IMG/VR virus record: IMGVR_UViG_3300032829_000014
Coordinates: 1 to 53,848 of that record
Strand: one strand, 5' to 3'
Source: a virus
Length of the DNA: 53,848 bases
Positions 33,957 to 43,240 of the stretch are shown in pieces; positions within the stretch are counted from its first letter, which is position 1, and the number at the start of each line of letters is the position of its first letter. The notes under the pieces were generated by a model. It did not search any database, was not told the DNA's origin, and saw nothing but the letters and a program-made list of their open reading frames with translations. Position numbers and translations under genes: made by a program.

Positions 33957-34190
33957 ATGGATAGTATTAATATTAAAGATTATGATAGTTATAAATTTCT
34001 TTTTAGATTAAAAAAATTTAAATCTCCAACATATATAGATTTTTTTAGCGAAGATATTTATGAATGGTTTATAAGAGTTGTTGTATATTTACATAAATCG
34101 GGTAAAATTAATGATACATATACAATAATAAAAAAAGATTTGGAAAATCATTTAGAATTTTATAAAAATAAAGGTTTTAATAAAAAATAA
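33957..34190 (+). CDS. Hypothetical protein
   Basis: 77 residues, starting MDSINIKDYDSYKFLFRLKK. Basic and helical, with no known motif. It starts 5 bases after the preceding gene. Confidence 0.55.
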   Translation: MDSINIKDYDSYKFLFRLKKFKSPTYIDFFSEDIYEWFIRVVVYLHKSGKINDTYTIIKKDLENHLEFYKNKGFNKK

Positions 34191-34225
34191 AAATTATAAA
34201 AAATAATTAAATTAAAAAAAATAAT

Positions 34226-34585
34226 ATGTGTAATATTATCATGTATAATAGTCCACCATTGGATTATGAAAAAATAAATATTGTAAAAGAACATATTTTA
34301 TATAAAAATCTATTAGATTTTGAAGAATTTAAACCATTAGTAGATATGTTTTTAAATGAAGATGATAGAAAATTTAAATTAAAAAAATATTGTAAAAAAT
34401 GTAATAAAAATTATGATAAATTATTAAGAGAAAAATTTGAAATAATTGAAACAGAACGTGGATATTTTACAATAATATTACCATATTTTATGACTTTTAT
34501 GTTATTTATCAATAATGAAAATAAATATTATAAATTATGGAATAAATTAGTTAATAATGTAATAATTAAATATATTAATCAATGA
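34226..34585 (+). CDS. Hypothetical protein with a CxxC pair
   Basis: 119 residues. KKYCKKCNKNYDKLL in the middle gives one CxxC pair, insufficient alone for a classic zinc finger. A hydrophobic helix follows (YFTIILPYFMTFMLFI). Its end overlaps the start of the GT-D gene by 4 bases. Confidence 0.6.
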   Translation: MCNIIMYNSPPLDYEKINIVKEHILYKNLLDFEEFKPLVDMFLNEDDRKFKLKKYCKKCNKNYDKLLREKFEIIETERGYFTIILPYFMTFMLFINNENKYYKLWNKLVNNVIIKYINQ

Positions 34586-35295
34586 CAAAAGATTTTAAAC
34601 AAGAATTTTTTAAATTATTGGATAGAGTTAAATCAAATAAGCCATTTGCTTTTTCTAAATATGCTGATGGAGAATATTTAATATTTAAAAATATTAATAT
34701 TGATAATGGAGAATTTTCATTTATACAAGGCCAAGATGAATTATATAGGCAAAAATTAATTGAATCAATTAAGTATAAACATCCTGATTATGTTGTGGCT
34801 ATAGGCTGTAAATGTTGTATAGGTGATGAAGCTTTTAATTGGTATAAAGAATTTTCAGAACAAGATGAAGAAAATAATCTTACATTTGCTAATGTATTTG
34901 TAAATAGTAATTTTAAGTATTATGTTGAATATATGATTCCTGAATATAATAATCATGATATTATTATTGTATGTAATGAAAATTCAAATATTGATAATTT
35001 ACCATTTAAGCATAAAATTGTAAAAGATTTTAGAATTGGAATTAAAGCATGGGTGAATAATTATAATTTGATTGAAGAAATTAAACAATATATTTCAGAT
35101 AATAATATTAAAAATCATTTATTTTTATTTTGTGCTGGACCATTTGGAAATTTGTTAGCACATCAATTATTTGATTTTAATAAAGAAAATTTATATATAG
35201 ATATTGGTAGTACATTAAATCCTTGGTTAAATACAGGTAATTGGCGAGGATATTATTCAGGTGCTCCAACCAAAAATAAAATTTGTATTTGGTAA
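34582..35295 (+). CDS. GT-D fold glycosyltransferase (DUF1792-like)
   Basis: A 237-residue protein. FAFSKYADGEYLIFKN near residue 22 carries the D-x-E (DGE) motif of the GT-D fold. VVAIGCKCCIGDEAFNWY and the C-terminal FLFCAGPFGNLLAHQL, followed by IDIGSTLNPWL, match the rest of that small family, known from glycosylation of serine-rich adhesins. A second, diverged GT-D-like gene is at 47008. Having two in one phage cluster is unusual. Confidence 0.72.
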   Translation: MTKDFKQEFFKLLDRVKSNKPFAFSKYADGEYLIFKNINIDNGEFSFIQGQDELYRQKLIESIKYKHPDYVVAIGCKCCIGDEAFNWYKEFSEQDEENNLTFANVFVNSNFKYYVEYMIPEYNNHDIIIVCNENSNIDNLPFKHKIVKDFRIGIKAWVNNYNLIEEIKQYISDNNIKNHLFLFCAGPFGNLLAHQLFDFNKENLYIDIGSTLNPWLNTGNWRGYYSGAPTKNKICIW

Positions 35296-35308
35296 ATATA
35301 ATAAAATT

Positions 35309-35539
35309 ATGAAAAATTTTAGTATTAGTATAGAAGAATTAATAAAAAAACCTATTATTAGAAATGATAAATTTCCTAATTTTTTAAATAAAATGACAGA
35401 TGAAGAAATTAAACAATTTGATAAAGAATTAGATGAAATTTTATTAGAAGAAAAAAATATAAAAGAAAATTTTGATTATCAAACTGAATGGTTAACAAAA
35501 GTTATTAATAGAGATATATTATATAATTTAAATTTATGA
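35309..35539 (+). CDS. Hypothetical protein
   Basis: 76 residues from MKNFSISIEELIKKP. The frame is open further upstream to an ATG at 35261, inside the GT-D gene, but the start at 35309 has the A/T-rich leader seen elsewhere and avoids a long overlap. Acidic, helical, unknown function. Confidence 0.55.
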   Translation: MKNFSISIEELIKKPIIRNDKFPNFLNKMTDEEIKQFDKELDEILLEEKNIKENFDYQTEWLTKVINRDILYNLNL

Positions 35540-35718
35540 AAACAATAACAATTAAAATTCCTAAAAATTTTATGAATACAGCAATAACAAAAGATAATTA
35601 TTTTATTGCTGATACTAATGATAGTAAAAATTGGGATACTATTAAGTTTCCATTACCAAAAGGTAAATGGAAATTTAAAAATATTATCGATAAAGAAATA
35701 ACATTAATAAAATTTTAA
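35536..35718 (+). CDS. Small hypothetical protein
   Basis: 60 residues (MKTITIKIPKNFMNTAITKD at the start), beta-rich, containing WDTIKFPLPKGKW. It overlaps the previous gene by 4 bases (ATGA type). No known family. Confidence 0.55.
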   Translation: MKTITIKIPKNFMNTAITKDNYFIADTNDSKNWDTIKFPLPKGKWKFKNIIDKEITLIKF

Positions 35719-35721
35719 TAT

Positions 35722-36000
35722 ATGAATAAAGAAATAACACAATTAGATTATGACATGATACGTGAAGCTATTGATCTTGATAGTTGGAAACATTCATGGC
35801 ATTTAAATGTTTTTATGGCAAATCAAAAAACATTAAATAAAAAATTATTAGATATTATTGAAGAAAAAATAAATAAAAGAAATAAAGAAATAGAATTTCT
35901 TAATAAAACAAAAAATATTTTATTAGATTTAGAATTAATTGAAGATAGCGAATTTAAATATGATTATAAAAATAATGAAGAAGATAATTTATCCTTTTAA
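35722..36000 (+). CDS. Hypothetical protein
   Basis: 92 residues; YDMIREAIDLDSWKHSWHLN near the start, then a long charged helix. Unknown function. Confidence 0.55.
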   Translation: MNKEITQLDYDMIREAIDLDSWKHSWHLNVFMANQKTLNKKLLDIIEEKINKRNKEIEFLNKTKNILLDLELIEDSEFKYDYKNNEEDNLSF

Positions 36001-36008
36001 ATAAAAAA

Positions 36009-36233
36009 ATGATTAATGAAATAAATAAAGATTTATTATTAAAATATTGTAAAATATTATCAATTAAAGAAAATTATGAAGTTTTAGATGTATTAAATAT
36101 TAAAATATATAATAATATAATATATTATAACATGAAAATAAAATATTATACATCAGAAATTCCTGAAATTACTACATTATATTATATGAATGAATTTTCG
36201 TATAATAAATTTAATGAAATTATAAATAATTAA
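36009..36233 (+). CDS. Hypothetical protein
   Basis: 74 residues, Tyr/Ile/Asn-rich, starting MINEINKDLLLKYCKILS. No motif seen. It begins 8 bases after the previous gene. Confidence 0.5.
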   Translation: MINEINKDLLLKYCKILSIKENYEVLDVLNIKIYNNIIYYNMKIKYYTSEIPEITTLYYMNEFSYNKFNEIINN

Positions 36234-36240
36234 TTATATA

Positions 36241-36897
36241 ATGCTTATTATGAATATAGAAGAAAAAAGAGAAGATTTTTTAAAAAGTTATTTTGATAGC
36301 TTTAAACAAATATTTCCTGAATTAACAGAAGAAGAATTTTTAAGTTATTATGATGAAATATATGAATTAGGTTTATTAGGTTATCCCCAAAAGCAAGGTG
36401 GTTCAATGTGGGCAAGTGAACTTCAGAATCTTTATGTTTTAATTAGATTATTAAAACCAAAAAATATATTAGAATTAGGTAATTTTATTGGAGTTTCAAG
36501 TAATGCAATATTGGCAGCAGTTAAAAAAAATAAATTTGGCGAAGTTACATTAGTTGATATTGAAGAACGATTACAATATGAAAATTTATGTAGTAAAAAT
36601 TTTATAAGAATTTTAAGTGATTCTCAATCATATTTAAATAATAAAATTAATTTTGATTTAATAATTCAAGATGATGATCATTCATATGAAAATGTTTCAA
36701 AAGAACTCGATTTAATTAAACAAAATAATATTAATAAAAATTATTTAATTTGGGCGCACGATTACTTCGTGGATTGTAGCAAATCTACTTGTAAAGTTCG
36801 TGAAGTATATGATGATAGAAAAGATGAATTTAATATATTTTTACCACAAAAAGACTCAATTAGTGATTGTGGACTTATTATAGTAAAATTTAAATAA
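36241..36897 (+). CDS. Class I SAM methyltransferase
   Basis: A 218-residue protein. PKNILELGNFIGVSSNAIL is the SAM-binding loop, EVTLVDIEERLQYENL the following acidic strand, and DLIIQDDDHSYENVSKEL the catalytic/metal region, a layout like Methyltransf_24/CmcI-type sugar or O-methyltransferases. The start could be the second ATG (36250). The piece 36751-36780 is far richer in GC than its surroundings (16 of 30 bases, my count). Confidence 0.72.
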   Translation: MLIMNIEEKREDFLKSYFDSFKQIFPELTEEEFLSYYDEIYELGLLGYPQKQGGSMWASELQNLYVLIRLLKPKNILELGNFIGVSSNAILAAVKKNKFGEVTLVDIEERLQYENLCSKNFIRILSDSQSYLNNKINFDLIIQDDDHSYENVSKELDLIKQNNINKNYLIWAHDYFVDCSKSTCKVREVYDDRKDEFNIFLPQKDSISDCGLIIVKFK

Positions 36898-36905
36898 AAT
36901 ATTAT

Positions 36906-37361
36906 ATGGGCGGTTATATAGGACAAATTGGAAATTATAGTTTATATTTACATGATTCAATTTATGATTGTGTGAAAAAAAATAAGCCTATAGAATATTA
37001 TGAAAATTATAAAGTTAATTTAACATTAAAAAATAATTTTAATGATGAAGAAGAAATTGAAATATCATTATTAGAATTAGGAAAATTAAATAAATTAAAA
37101 AAATATTATAAATTTGATTTTGAATTTAATTTAACTAAAATACTTTGGAATATATTAGAAGAAAGGCATATTAAATTATCTGGTAAAGTATTTTTATATC
37201 AATTTATTGATAAAGATAATTGTTACTATTATTATTTACAATCAAAAATTGGAGATGTTGAAGTAATATTAAAAAATGCTTGTTTAATATTACATAATTT
37301 AAATTCATATGATGATATTATTTGGTTAGATAATCATGCTTTAAGATTTGAACAAATTTAA
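36906..37361 (+). CDS. Hypothetical protein
   Basis: 151 residues starting MGGYIGQIGNYSLYLHD. Mixed alpha/beta, with no motif recognised. It sits between a methyltransferase and a fucosyltransferase-like gene. Confidence 0.6.
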   Translation: MGGYIGQIGNYSLYLHDSIYDCVKKNKPIEYYENYKVNLTLKNNFNDEEEIEISLLELGKLNKLKKYYKFDFEFNLTKILWNILEERHIKLSGKVFLYQFIDKDNCYYYYLQSKIGDVEVILKNACLILHNLNSYDDIIWLDNHALRFEQI

Positions 37362-37373
37362 AAATAAAATATT

Positions 37374-38249
37374 ATGATTACATTTAATTCTGTTGGATTA
37401 TTGGGTCGTCTTGGAAATCAATTATTTCAATACTCAATATTATTAGCTGTACAACAAAAACGAGGATTTGAAATAAAATTACCTAATTTTAATGGAAGAA
37501 TTCATCATGGCCAAGAATGTTTATTAAATAATTTTAATATTTCATCTAAATTTTTAGATAAAAATGATATAATTCAATATCAATATATAGAACCTGAAAT
37601 AGATCAATTTAAATATAATCCAAGTGTATTTTTAACGCCGGATAATACAGATTTTTATGGATTTTTTCAGCATGGAAAATATTATGAAGATGAAAAATGT
37701 TTTGAATTAATAAAAAAAGAATTATCTTTGAAAGAAAATATTTTATTACCTAATATTGAAAATTTTAATAAAATTAAAGAACAATATAAAGGATATCTAA
37801 TTGTATCATTACATTTAAGACGTGGAGATAGTTCGAAAGATATGTTTGGTAATGATTTAAATATTTTAGATAAAAATTCATTATGGTATGAATATTTTAA
37901 TAGAGCAAGTAAATATTTTGAAAATAAAAAAGTAAAATTTCTTTTATTTACTGGCGGAATACGTGGAAATGAAGATCCATCAAGTGAATATCAATGGTGT
38001 AGAAATAATTTTAAAGGAGAAGAATTTATAATACTTGATGAACAAAGAGATACAATAAACGATTTTGCATTAATGAAAGAATGTGATCATCATATTTTAT
38101 CACCTGTTTCAACATTTAGCTATATGGTTGGATATTTAAATAAAGATAAAGTTAAAGATGGTAAAATTATTATAACACCCGAAAAATATCGTTTTTTACG
38201 GGAATCTCATGGAAAAGATTTTTATCCTCCTGAATTTATTTTAGTTTAA
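37374..38249 (+). CDS. GT11 fucosyltransferase-like protein (first copy)
   Basis: A 291-residue GT11-family enzyme (alpha-1,2-fucosyltransferase type, GDP-fucose donor). GLLGRLGNQLFQYSILLAVQ at the N-terminus is the family hallmark, and LIVSLHLRRGDSSKDMFG in the middle is the H-x-R-R-G-D donor motif. ECDHHILSPVSTFSYMVGYL near the end is the third conserved block. The enzyme usually finishes glycan chains. A second GT11 gene (45328) differs clearly in sequence, so the two were probably acquired separately. Confidence 0.88.
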   Translation: MITFNSVGLLGRLGNQLFQYSILLAVQQKRGFEIKLPNFNGRIHHGQECLLNNFNISSKFLDKNDIIQYQYIEPEIDQFKYNPSVFLTPDNTDFYGFFQHGKYYEDEKCFELIKKELSLKENILLPNIENFNKIKEQYKGYLIVSLHLRRGDSSKDMFGNDLNILDKNSLWYEYFNRASKYFENKKVKFLLFTGGIRGNEDPSSEYQWCRNNFKGEEFIILDEQRDTINDFALMKECDHHILSPVSTFSYMVGYLNKDKVKDGKIIITPEKYRFLRESHGKDFYPPEFILV

Positions 38250-38262
38250 TAAATATATAATT

Positions 38263-38421
38263 ATGAAAAATAAAATAAAATTATTAATTTTGAATATTAA
38301 AATATATTATTATATAATAATATTATATTTTAAATATGATATGAAACGAAATAAAGAAAAAACTTATGATTTAAAAGTATATCCTAGTTTTAAAGATGCT
38401 ATTATAAAAAATATTGAATAA
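38263..38421 (+). CDS. Very small protein with one hydrophobic helix
   Basis: 52 codons: MKNKIKLLILNIKIYYYIII begins a single hydrophobic segment, then a charged tail with EKTYDLKVYPSFKDA. The leader ATAATT before its ATG is typical of this window. Possibly a membrane-anchored small protein. Confidence 0.45.
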   Translation: MKNKIKLLILNIKIYYYIIILYFKYDMKRNKEKTYDLKVYPSFKDAIIKNIE

Positions 38422-38436
38422 TTAAAATTTAAATAT

Positions 38437-38955
38437 ATGAAAAATTTAGATAATAATACAGTATCAAAAATTTCAACAAATTTTTTAAGAGGCGTTGAAT
38501 TAGTAAATGAAGCAATTGAAAAATATGACATAGCTAATGAAAATTGGGCATATCCATATATGAGATTTGGTGATTCTGATTTTGATGATTATTATGCTGA
38601 AATTTGGGATAATGGTATGGATTATAATTTAGTATTATGGCTAATTGAAAGAAATTCATGCGATGATCCTGAAGTTTATCCATTATTAATTATTGATGGT
38701 GATGAAAGACAAAAATTTAATGATTATGATTTTAAAAAATTATTGCAATATATAGTTTATTGTAGACGAAATATTAAATGGGTTAAACATAAAGTTGATG
38801 ATTGGAAATATAAATTTGAACATGTATATGCATATTTAAAAGAAAATTCTGTTCAATATTCAGATGATAAAAAATATATGATTCAATTTGAGTTTGAACA
38901 TAATTCACAAGAAAAAGTAATATTTTATATAAATAAAAAAATGATAACATTTTAA
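38437..38955 (+). CDS. Hypothetical protein
   Basis: 172 residues, acidic, with Trp/Tyr-rich segments (ENWAYPYMRFGDSDFDDYY; KKLLQYIVYCRRNIKWVKHK). No known family. Confidence 0.6.
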   Translation: MKNLDNNTVSKISTNFLRGVELVNEAIEKYDIANENWAYPYMRFGDSDFDDYYAEIWDNGMDYNLVLWLIERNSCDDPEVYPLLIIDGDERQKFNDYDFKKLLQYIVYCRRNIKWVKHKVDDWKYKFEHVYAYLKENSVQYSDDKKYMIQFEFEHNSQEKVIFYINKKMITF

Positions 38956-38968
38956 AAATAAAAATAAT

Positions 38969-39238
38969 ATGAAAAATTTTGAATTAGTTGTTGAATTTGA
39001 AGGTGGAATGTTTGTAAATGTTGAAGCAGAAACACCTGAAGAAGCAAAAGAAATATTTTTAAAAAATATTGATAAAGAAAATCATATAAATATGTATGGA
39101 AATCCTTCATATAGTTTAGAAAATATTAATTTACCTATTGGTTCAGGAATAAAAGTAGAAGAATTTAATATTGAAATTAAAGATCCTAAAATTGCTGATA
39201 TTGAAGAATTAGATGAAAATGGAGAATATATTTTATGA
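38969..39238 (+). CDS. Small acidic hypothetical protein
   Basis: 89 residues. FELVVEFEGGMFVNVEAETP followed by EEAKEIFLKNI resembles small phage alpha/beta proteins with a 'v.A.tpEEAke.a' helix, which are not functionally defined. Its stop overlaps the start of the next gene by 4 bases. Confidence 0.6.
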   Translation: MKNFELVVEFEGGMFVNVEAETPEEAKEIFLKNIDKENHINMYGNPSYSLENINLPIGSGIKVEEFNIEIKDPKIADIEELDENGEYIL

Positions 39239-40491
39239 TTAGTAATAATGTTAATATAGAAGAATATAAAGAAACACGTAAAAACATTATAATAAAAAAA
39301 TGTAAAGAAAAAAATTATATATTAATTGAACCTTTTATATATTCAAAATCTAAAGATAAAAATATTCATCTTAAATGTTTAAATGATAATTATGATTGGT
39401 TTGTTTCATATGATAATTTTATTAATGGTAATAAAGGTTGTCCTAAATGTGGTAAACAAGTTAAACCAACTCAACAAGAAGCTAAAAAAAGGATTTTACA
39501 AATATGTGAAGAAAAAAATTATACTTTATTAAATAAAGATTTTATATATATTGGAGGACATAAAACAAGATTATATTTTAAATGTAATATTGATAAATAT
39601 GAATGGAATTGTTCTTATAATAATTTTATAAATAATTATGGGTGTACTAAATGTGGAAAAGAAAAATTGCATAATTTATTTAAATTAACACAAGAAGAAG
39701 CAGAAAATAATGTTAGGAAAAAATGTAAAGAAAAAAATTATAAATTAATAAAATCATTTATTTATATAAATAATAAAACTGTTTTATATTTAAAATGTTT
39801 AAAAGATGAATACGAATGGAAAATAGCATATTTTAATTTTATTAATGGAGATTATGGCTGTCCTAAATGTAGTGGTGTAGCAAAAATTACACAAAAACAA
39901 GCAGAAAATAATGTTAAAAAAAGATGCGAAGAAAATAAATATGAATTAATTAAATCATTTATATATAAAAATGAAAAAACAAGATTATATATTAAATGTA
40001 ATATTCATAATTGTGAATGGAATTGTTCATATAGTAAATTTATACATGCTAAACATGGTTGTCCTGAATGTGCAAAAGAAAAAAGAGTAGAAACAATGAT
40101 CGAACGTTATGGTGAAATTTGGTTAAAATATATTCCTAAATATAATTCAAATTCAATATTATATTTAGATATGATTTCTGAAAAATTAAATATTCCAATT
40201 CAACACGCATTAAATGGTGGTGAAATGAAATTTAAACGATATTTTGTTGATGGTTATATATCTGATTACAATATATGTATTGAATGGAATGAATATGTAC
40301 ATTATCATTCAAAAAAATATATTAATAATGATATTAAAAAGAAACAATTTATTGAAGAAAATTATAAATGTCATATCATTTATATCAATGAAAAAGAATT
40401 TTTAAATGATATAGATAATCAAATTAATCTTATTTGTGATAAAATAAATGAAATAATTAATAATTTAAAAATAAATAAAATAATAAATTAA
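39235..40491 (+). CDS. Zinc-repeat protein with Vsr-like endonuclease end
   Basis: 418 residues. Four repeats of about 65-70 residues each run 'NY.LI..FIY......L.CL.D.Y.W...Y.NFI.G..GCPKC' (Cys pairs GCPKCGK, GCTKCGK, GCPKCSG, GCPECAK), the layout of target-DNA-binding zinc modules in phage endonucleases. The C-terminal third has RYFVDGYISDYNICIEWNEY, followed by KKKQFIEENYKCHIIYI, matching the Vsr/EDxHD-like nuclease core (Asp, then E-W, then K-x6-E). I interpret it as a homing-endonuclease-type protein inserted between sugar genes. Confidence 0.65.
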   Translation: MISNNVNIEEYKETRKNIIIKKCKEKNYILIEPFIYSKSKDKNIHLKCLNDNYDWFVSYDNFINGNKGCPKCGKQVKPTQQEAKKRILQICEEKNYTLLNKDFIYIGGHKTRLYFKCNIDKYEWNCSYNNFINNYGCTKCGKEKLHNLFKLTQEEAENNVRKKCKEKNYKLIKSFIYINNKTVLYLKCLKDEYEWKIAYFNFINGDYGCPKCSGVAKITQKQAENNVKKRCEENKYELIKSFIYKNEKTRLYIKCNIHNCEWNCSYSKFIHAKHGCPECAKEKRVETMIERYGEIWLKYIPKYNSNSILYLDMISEKLNIPIQHALNGGEMKFKRYFVDGYISDYNICIEWNEYVHYHSKKYINNDIKKKQFIEENYKCHIIYINEKEFLNDIDNQINLICDKINEIINNLKINKIIN

Positions 40492-40502
40492 AACATAAAA
40501 TT

Positions 40503-41135
40503 ATGTTATTAAACTTTGATGATTTAGTAATGAAATATAAAATTTCTACAGATTCTATAATTCATATAGGCTCACATACAGCACAAGAACATAAAACATA
40601 TTTAAAACATGGTATTAAAAATATGATGTATTTTGAGCCTAGTCCAAAAACATATAAAAAATTATTAGAATATTTATCTTTTGATAAAGAAAGTAATATT
40701 CAAACATTTAATTTTGCATTAGGTAATGAAAATAAAATTGTAGATTTTAATGTTTCAGATAATGATGGTGCATCTTCTTCAATATTAGAGCCTAAATTAC
40801 ATTTAATACAACATCCACATGTTCATTTTATTGAAAAAATACAAGTTGAAATGAAAAGATTTGATGATTTAAATCTTGATGTTACAAATTTTAATTTTAT
40901 TAATATTGATGTTCAAGGATTTGAATATGAAGTTTTTGAAGGAATGCTAAAAACTTTAGAAAATAATCCACATATTAAATATATTATGTCAGAAGTGAAC
41001 ATTGCCGAGACATATGCGGGAAATAAAACATTAGATAAATTATTAGAATTGTTAGGTCGATTTGGATTCGAACTTAAAGAACTTCGTCTCGACGGAATTA
41101 TATGGGGTGACTGCTTTATGATTAAAAATCAATAA
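40503..41135 (+). CDS. FkbM-family methyltransferase (second copy)
   Basis: 210 residues. SIIHIGSHTAQEHKTYLKHG is the SAM loop, MMYFEPSPKTYKKLLEYL the next acidic strand, and NFINIDVQGFEYEVFEGML the conserved D-x-QG-E block of FkbM enzymes. Parts of the end of the gene (about 40991-41120) have visibly higher GC and different codon choice (GCG, GAG, CTC, GAC) than the gene's first half. Confidence 0.87.
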   Translation: MLLNFDDLVMKYKISTDSIIHIGSHTAQEHKTYLKHGIKNMMYFEPSPKTYKKLLEYLSFDKESNIQTFNFALGNENKIVDFNVSDNDGASSSILEPKLHLIQHPHVHFIEKIQVEMKRFDDLNLDVTNFNFINIDVQGFEYEVFEGMLKTLENNPHIKYIMSEVNIAETYAGNKTLDKLLELLGRFGFELKELRLDGIIWGDCFMIKNQ

Positions 41136-41157
41136 CTTACGTTAAAATTTTAAAATT

Positions 41158-41982
41158 ATGATAGAAAAAAGAGATTTTTGGGAATTGCATAAAAAATATT
41201 CATATTGTTTTAATTTTGACTATGCAAAAAATAATAAAAATTGGAATACAATAAAAAATATATATGATGATTTTGAATTAAATGAACAAAATAAAATTCC
41301 TAAAATTATACATCAGGTATGGCTTGGTAAAAATAAATATGAATATGATTTATTTTCTAATACATGGAAAAATTTTTGTTTAGATGGATGGGAATATAAA
41401 CTTTGGACTGATGATAATATTGAAGAACTTGAATTAAATGAAATAAATAAAAGAAATTTAGATAAAATAATAAATATTGGAATGAAATCTGATTTTATCA
41501 GATATTTGGTGCTACAAAAATTTGGAGGTATTTATTTTGATGTTGATTTTGAAAATATAAAAAATATAAATGATTATAATGAATTAACAAAACTATCATT
41601 TTTTAGTTGTCTAACTTATTCAAAGGAAATTGAAGTTGCTATAGGTGTTATTGGTTCAGTTCCAAATCACCTAATTATTAATAATTGTATTGATAGTTTT
41701 AATTATATTGGAGAAAATAATTGGTTTGATATTTTTAATACAACGGGTTCTTGGTTTTTTACTAAACAAATTTTAAATTATATTAATAGTAATGATAAAG
41801 AAAATTTAAAAGATTTATGTATTTTTCCTGTTAATTATTTTTATTCGTTTCCAAATAATAAAAGATATAATTATAATTGTTTTGATAATAATAGATTAAA
41901 TAATATTAAGCAATATATTACGCCTGAAACATATGCAATTCATTGGTGGTGTGGTAGTTGGTTGTCTAAAGAAACGAAATAA
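41158..41982 (+). CDS. GT32-like glycosyltransferase (DXD sugar-binding type)
   Basis: 274 residues. KIPKIIHQVWLGKNKYEYDL is the GT32 opening. WEYKLWTDDNIEELEL and MKSDFIRYLVLQKFGGIYF, then DVDFE, carry the catalytic D-x-D. HWWCGSW closes the domain. Members of this family (OCH1 and capsular enzymes) transfer hexoses such as mannose or galactose. Confidence 0.88.
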   Translation: MIEKRDFWELHKKYSYCFNFDYAKNNKNWNTIKNIYDDFELNEQNKIPKIIHQVWLGKNKYEYDLFSNTWKNFCLDGWEYKLWTDDNIEELELNEINKRNLDKIINIGMKSDFIRYLVLQKFGGIYFDVDFENIKNINDYNELTKLSFFSCLTYSKEIEVAIGVIGSVPNHLIINNCIDSFNYIGENNWFDIFNTTGSWFFTKQILNYINSNDKENLKDLCIFPVNYFYSFPNNKRYNYNCFDNNRLNNIKQYITPETYAIHWWCGSWLSKETK

Positions 41983-41983
41983 T

Positions 41984-42112
41984 ATGTATAATAAAAAACA
42001 AAATTTTAATAAAAAATTTCTAAAGAAAAAAGATATTTGTCCTAATTGTGGACAAAAATTTAAAAAAGATGAAACAAATAGTAGTTTATGTAAAAAATGT
42101 AGACCATTTTAA
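41984..42112 (+). CDS. Tiny zinc-ribbon protein
   Basis: 42 codons: a basic N-terminus (MYNKKQNFNKKFLKKK), then ICPNCGQKFKKDE and SSLCKKCRPF, a four-Cys zinc ribbon. It fills the gap between two glycosyltransferase genes. The role is unknown. Confidence 0.6.
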   Translation: MYNKKQNFNKKFLKKKDICPNCGQKFKKDETNSSLCKKCRPF

Positions 42113-42115
42113 AAT

Positions 42116-42976
42116 ATGATAAATATGAATGATTATATTTCAGGTGAAAAATTTATACAAATTGCTGATTTAGCTTTTTGTTATAATAATGATGATTTTA
42201 ATTTATTTAAAAATACATTTACTATTGAAAATGTTAATAATTATAAAAAGGATATAATATTTGTATATACTCATACACATTGGCTCGAATATTTATTTTT
42301 ACAAATTGATTATTTTTATCCTAATAAAAATTTTATTATTATATCTCATAATAGTGATCATGAATTTAATGAAAATTTATTTAATAAAAAGCCTAAAAAT
42401 GTTGTTAAATGCTATTCGCAAAATGTAAATTACAAAAACGAAAATTTAATATCAACCCCAATTGGATTAGAAAATAATCGTTGGTTTTCAGAAATTAATA
42501 AAAAACAAAAAATGATTAATAAATTAAATGAAGAAAAAAAATATAAAAATCTTTTATATATTAATCATTCAATTCGTACATATCCAAGAGAACGTGAAAA
42601 ACCATATCAAATTTTTAAAAATAAATCTTGGTGCACATTAGAATATGGAAGTAATGGACAAAATTTTGATCAATATTTAAATAATATTTATAATCATAAA
42701 TTTACATTAAGCCCACGTGGGAATGGGATCGACACGCATCGTTGTTGGGAGAGCCTGTATATGAGATCTATACCTGTTGTAATAAGAAATATTAATAATT
42801 TTCAATATTCAGATTTACCAATTGTATATGTTGATGATTGGGAAGAAATAACCGAAGATTTTTTAAATAAAAAATATATTGAAATAAATTTGAATATTCA
42901 AAATAATTTATATAATTTTGAAAAATTAAAATTTGAATATTGGAAAATTTTAATTTTAAATAGTATTAATAATTAA
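42116..42976 (+). CDS. Exostosin-like glycosyltransferase (GT47 type)
   Basis: 286 residues. FTLSPRGNGIDTHRCWESLY near residue 200, with RSIPVVIRNINNF following, is the exostosin/GT47 donor-binding block. The N-terminal half is a GT-B acceptor domain (DIIFVYTHTHWLEYLFLQID). DNA at 42711-42770 that encodes this block is 32/60 GC by my count, against a very AT-rich background, with G/C third positions (CCC, ATC, GAC, ACG, AGC, CTG). Confidence 0.78.
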   Translation: MINMNDYISGEKFIQIADLAFCYNNDDFNLFKNTFTIENVNNYKKDIIFVYTHTHWLEYLFLQIDYFYPNKNFIIISHNSDHEFNENLFNKKPKNVVKCYSQNVNYKNENLISTPIGLENNRWFSEINKKQKMINKLNEEKKYKNLLYINHSIRTYPREREKPYQIFKNKSWCTLEYGSNGQNFDQYLNNIYNHKFTLSPRGNGIDTHRCWESLYMRSIPVVIRNINNFQYSDLPIVYVDDWEEITEDFLNKKYIEINLNIQNNLYNFEKLKFEYWKILILNSINN

Positions 42977-42992
42977 TTTAAAACTTTATATT

Positions 42993-43235
42993 ATGAATTA
43001 TAAAATTATTGAAACATCAGAAAAGTATCCAAATGTATTGTTATATAGGGATAGAGATGAAAATGGTACTGAATTTGTTTATATTAGTGCCATTGGAAAA
43101 ATAGAAAATGAAGAAGACATGTTTGCTTTTGAATGTGTTGAATTTGAAAATAATAAAACAGCACAATCATTTATTAATGATTATTCAAAAGAATCTGCTG
43201 AAGAATGGTGTGAAGAAAATGAAATTTATTATTAG
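42993..43235 (+). CDS. Small acidic hypothetical protein
   Basis: 80 residues with an acidic C-terminus (ESAEEWCEENEIYY). An alpha/beta fold is likely. No family is known. It follows the exostosin-like gene by 16 bases. Confidence 0.55.
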   Translation: MNYKIIETSEKYPNVLLYRDRDENGTEFVYISAIGKIENEEDMFAFECVEFENNKTAQSFINDYSKESAEEWCEENEIYY

Positions 43236-43240
43236 TAATT

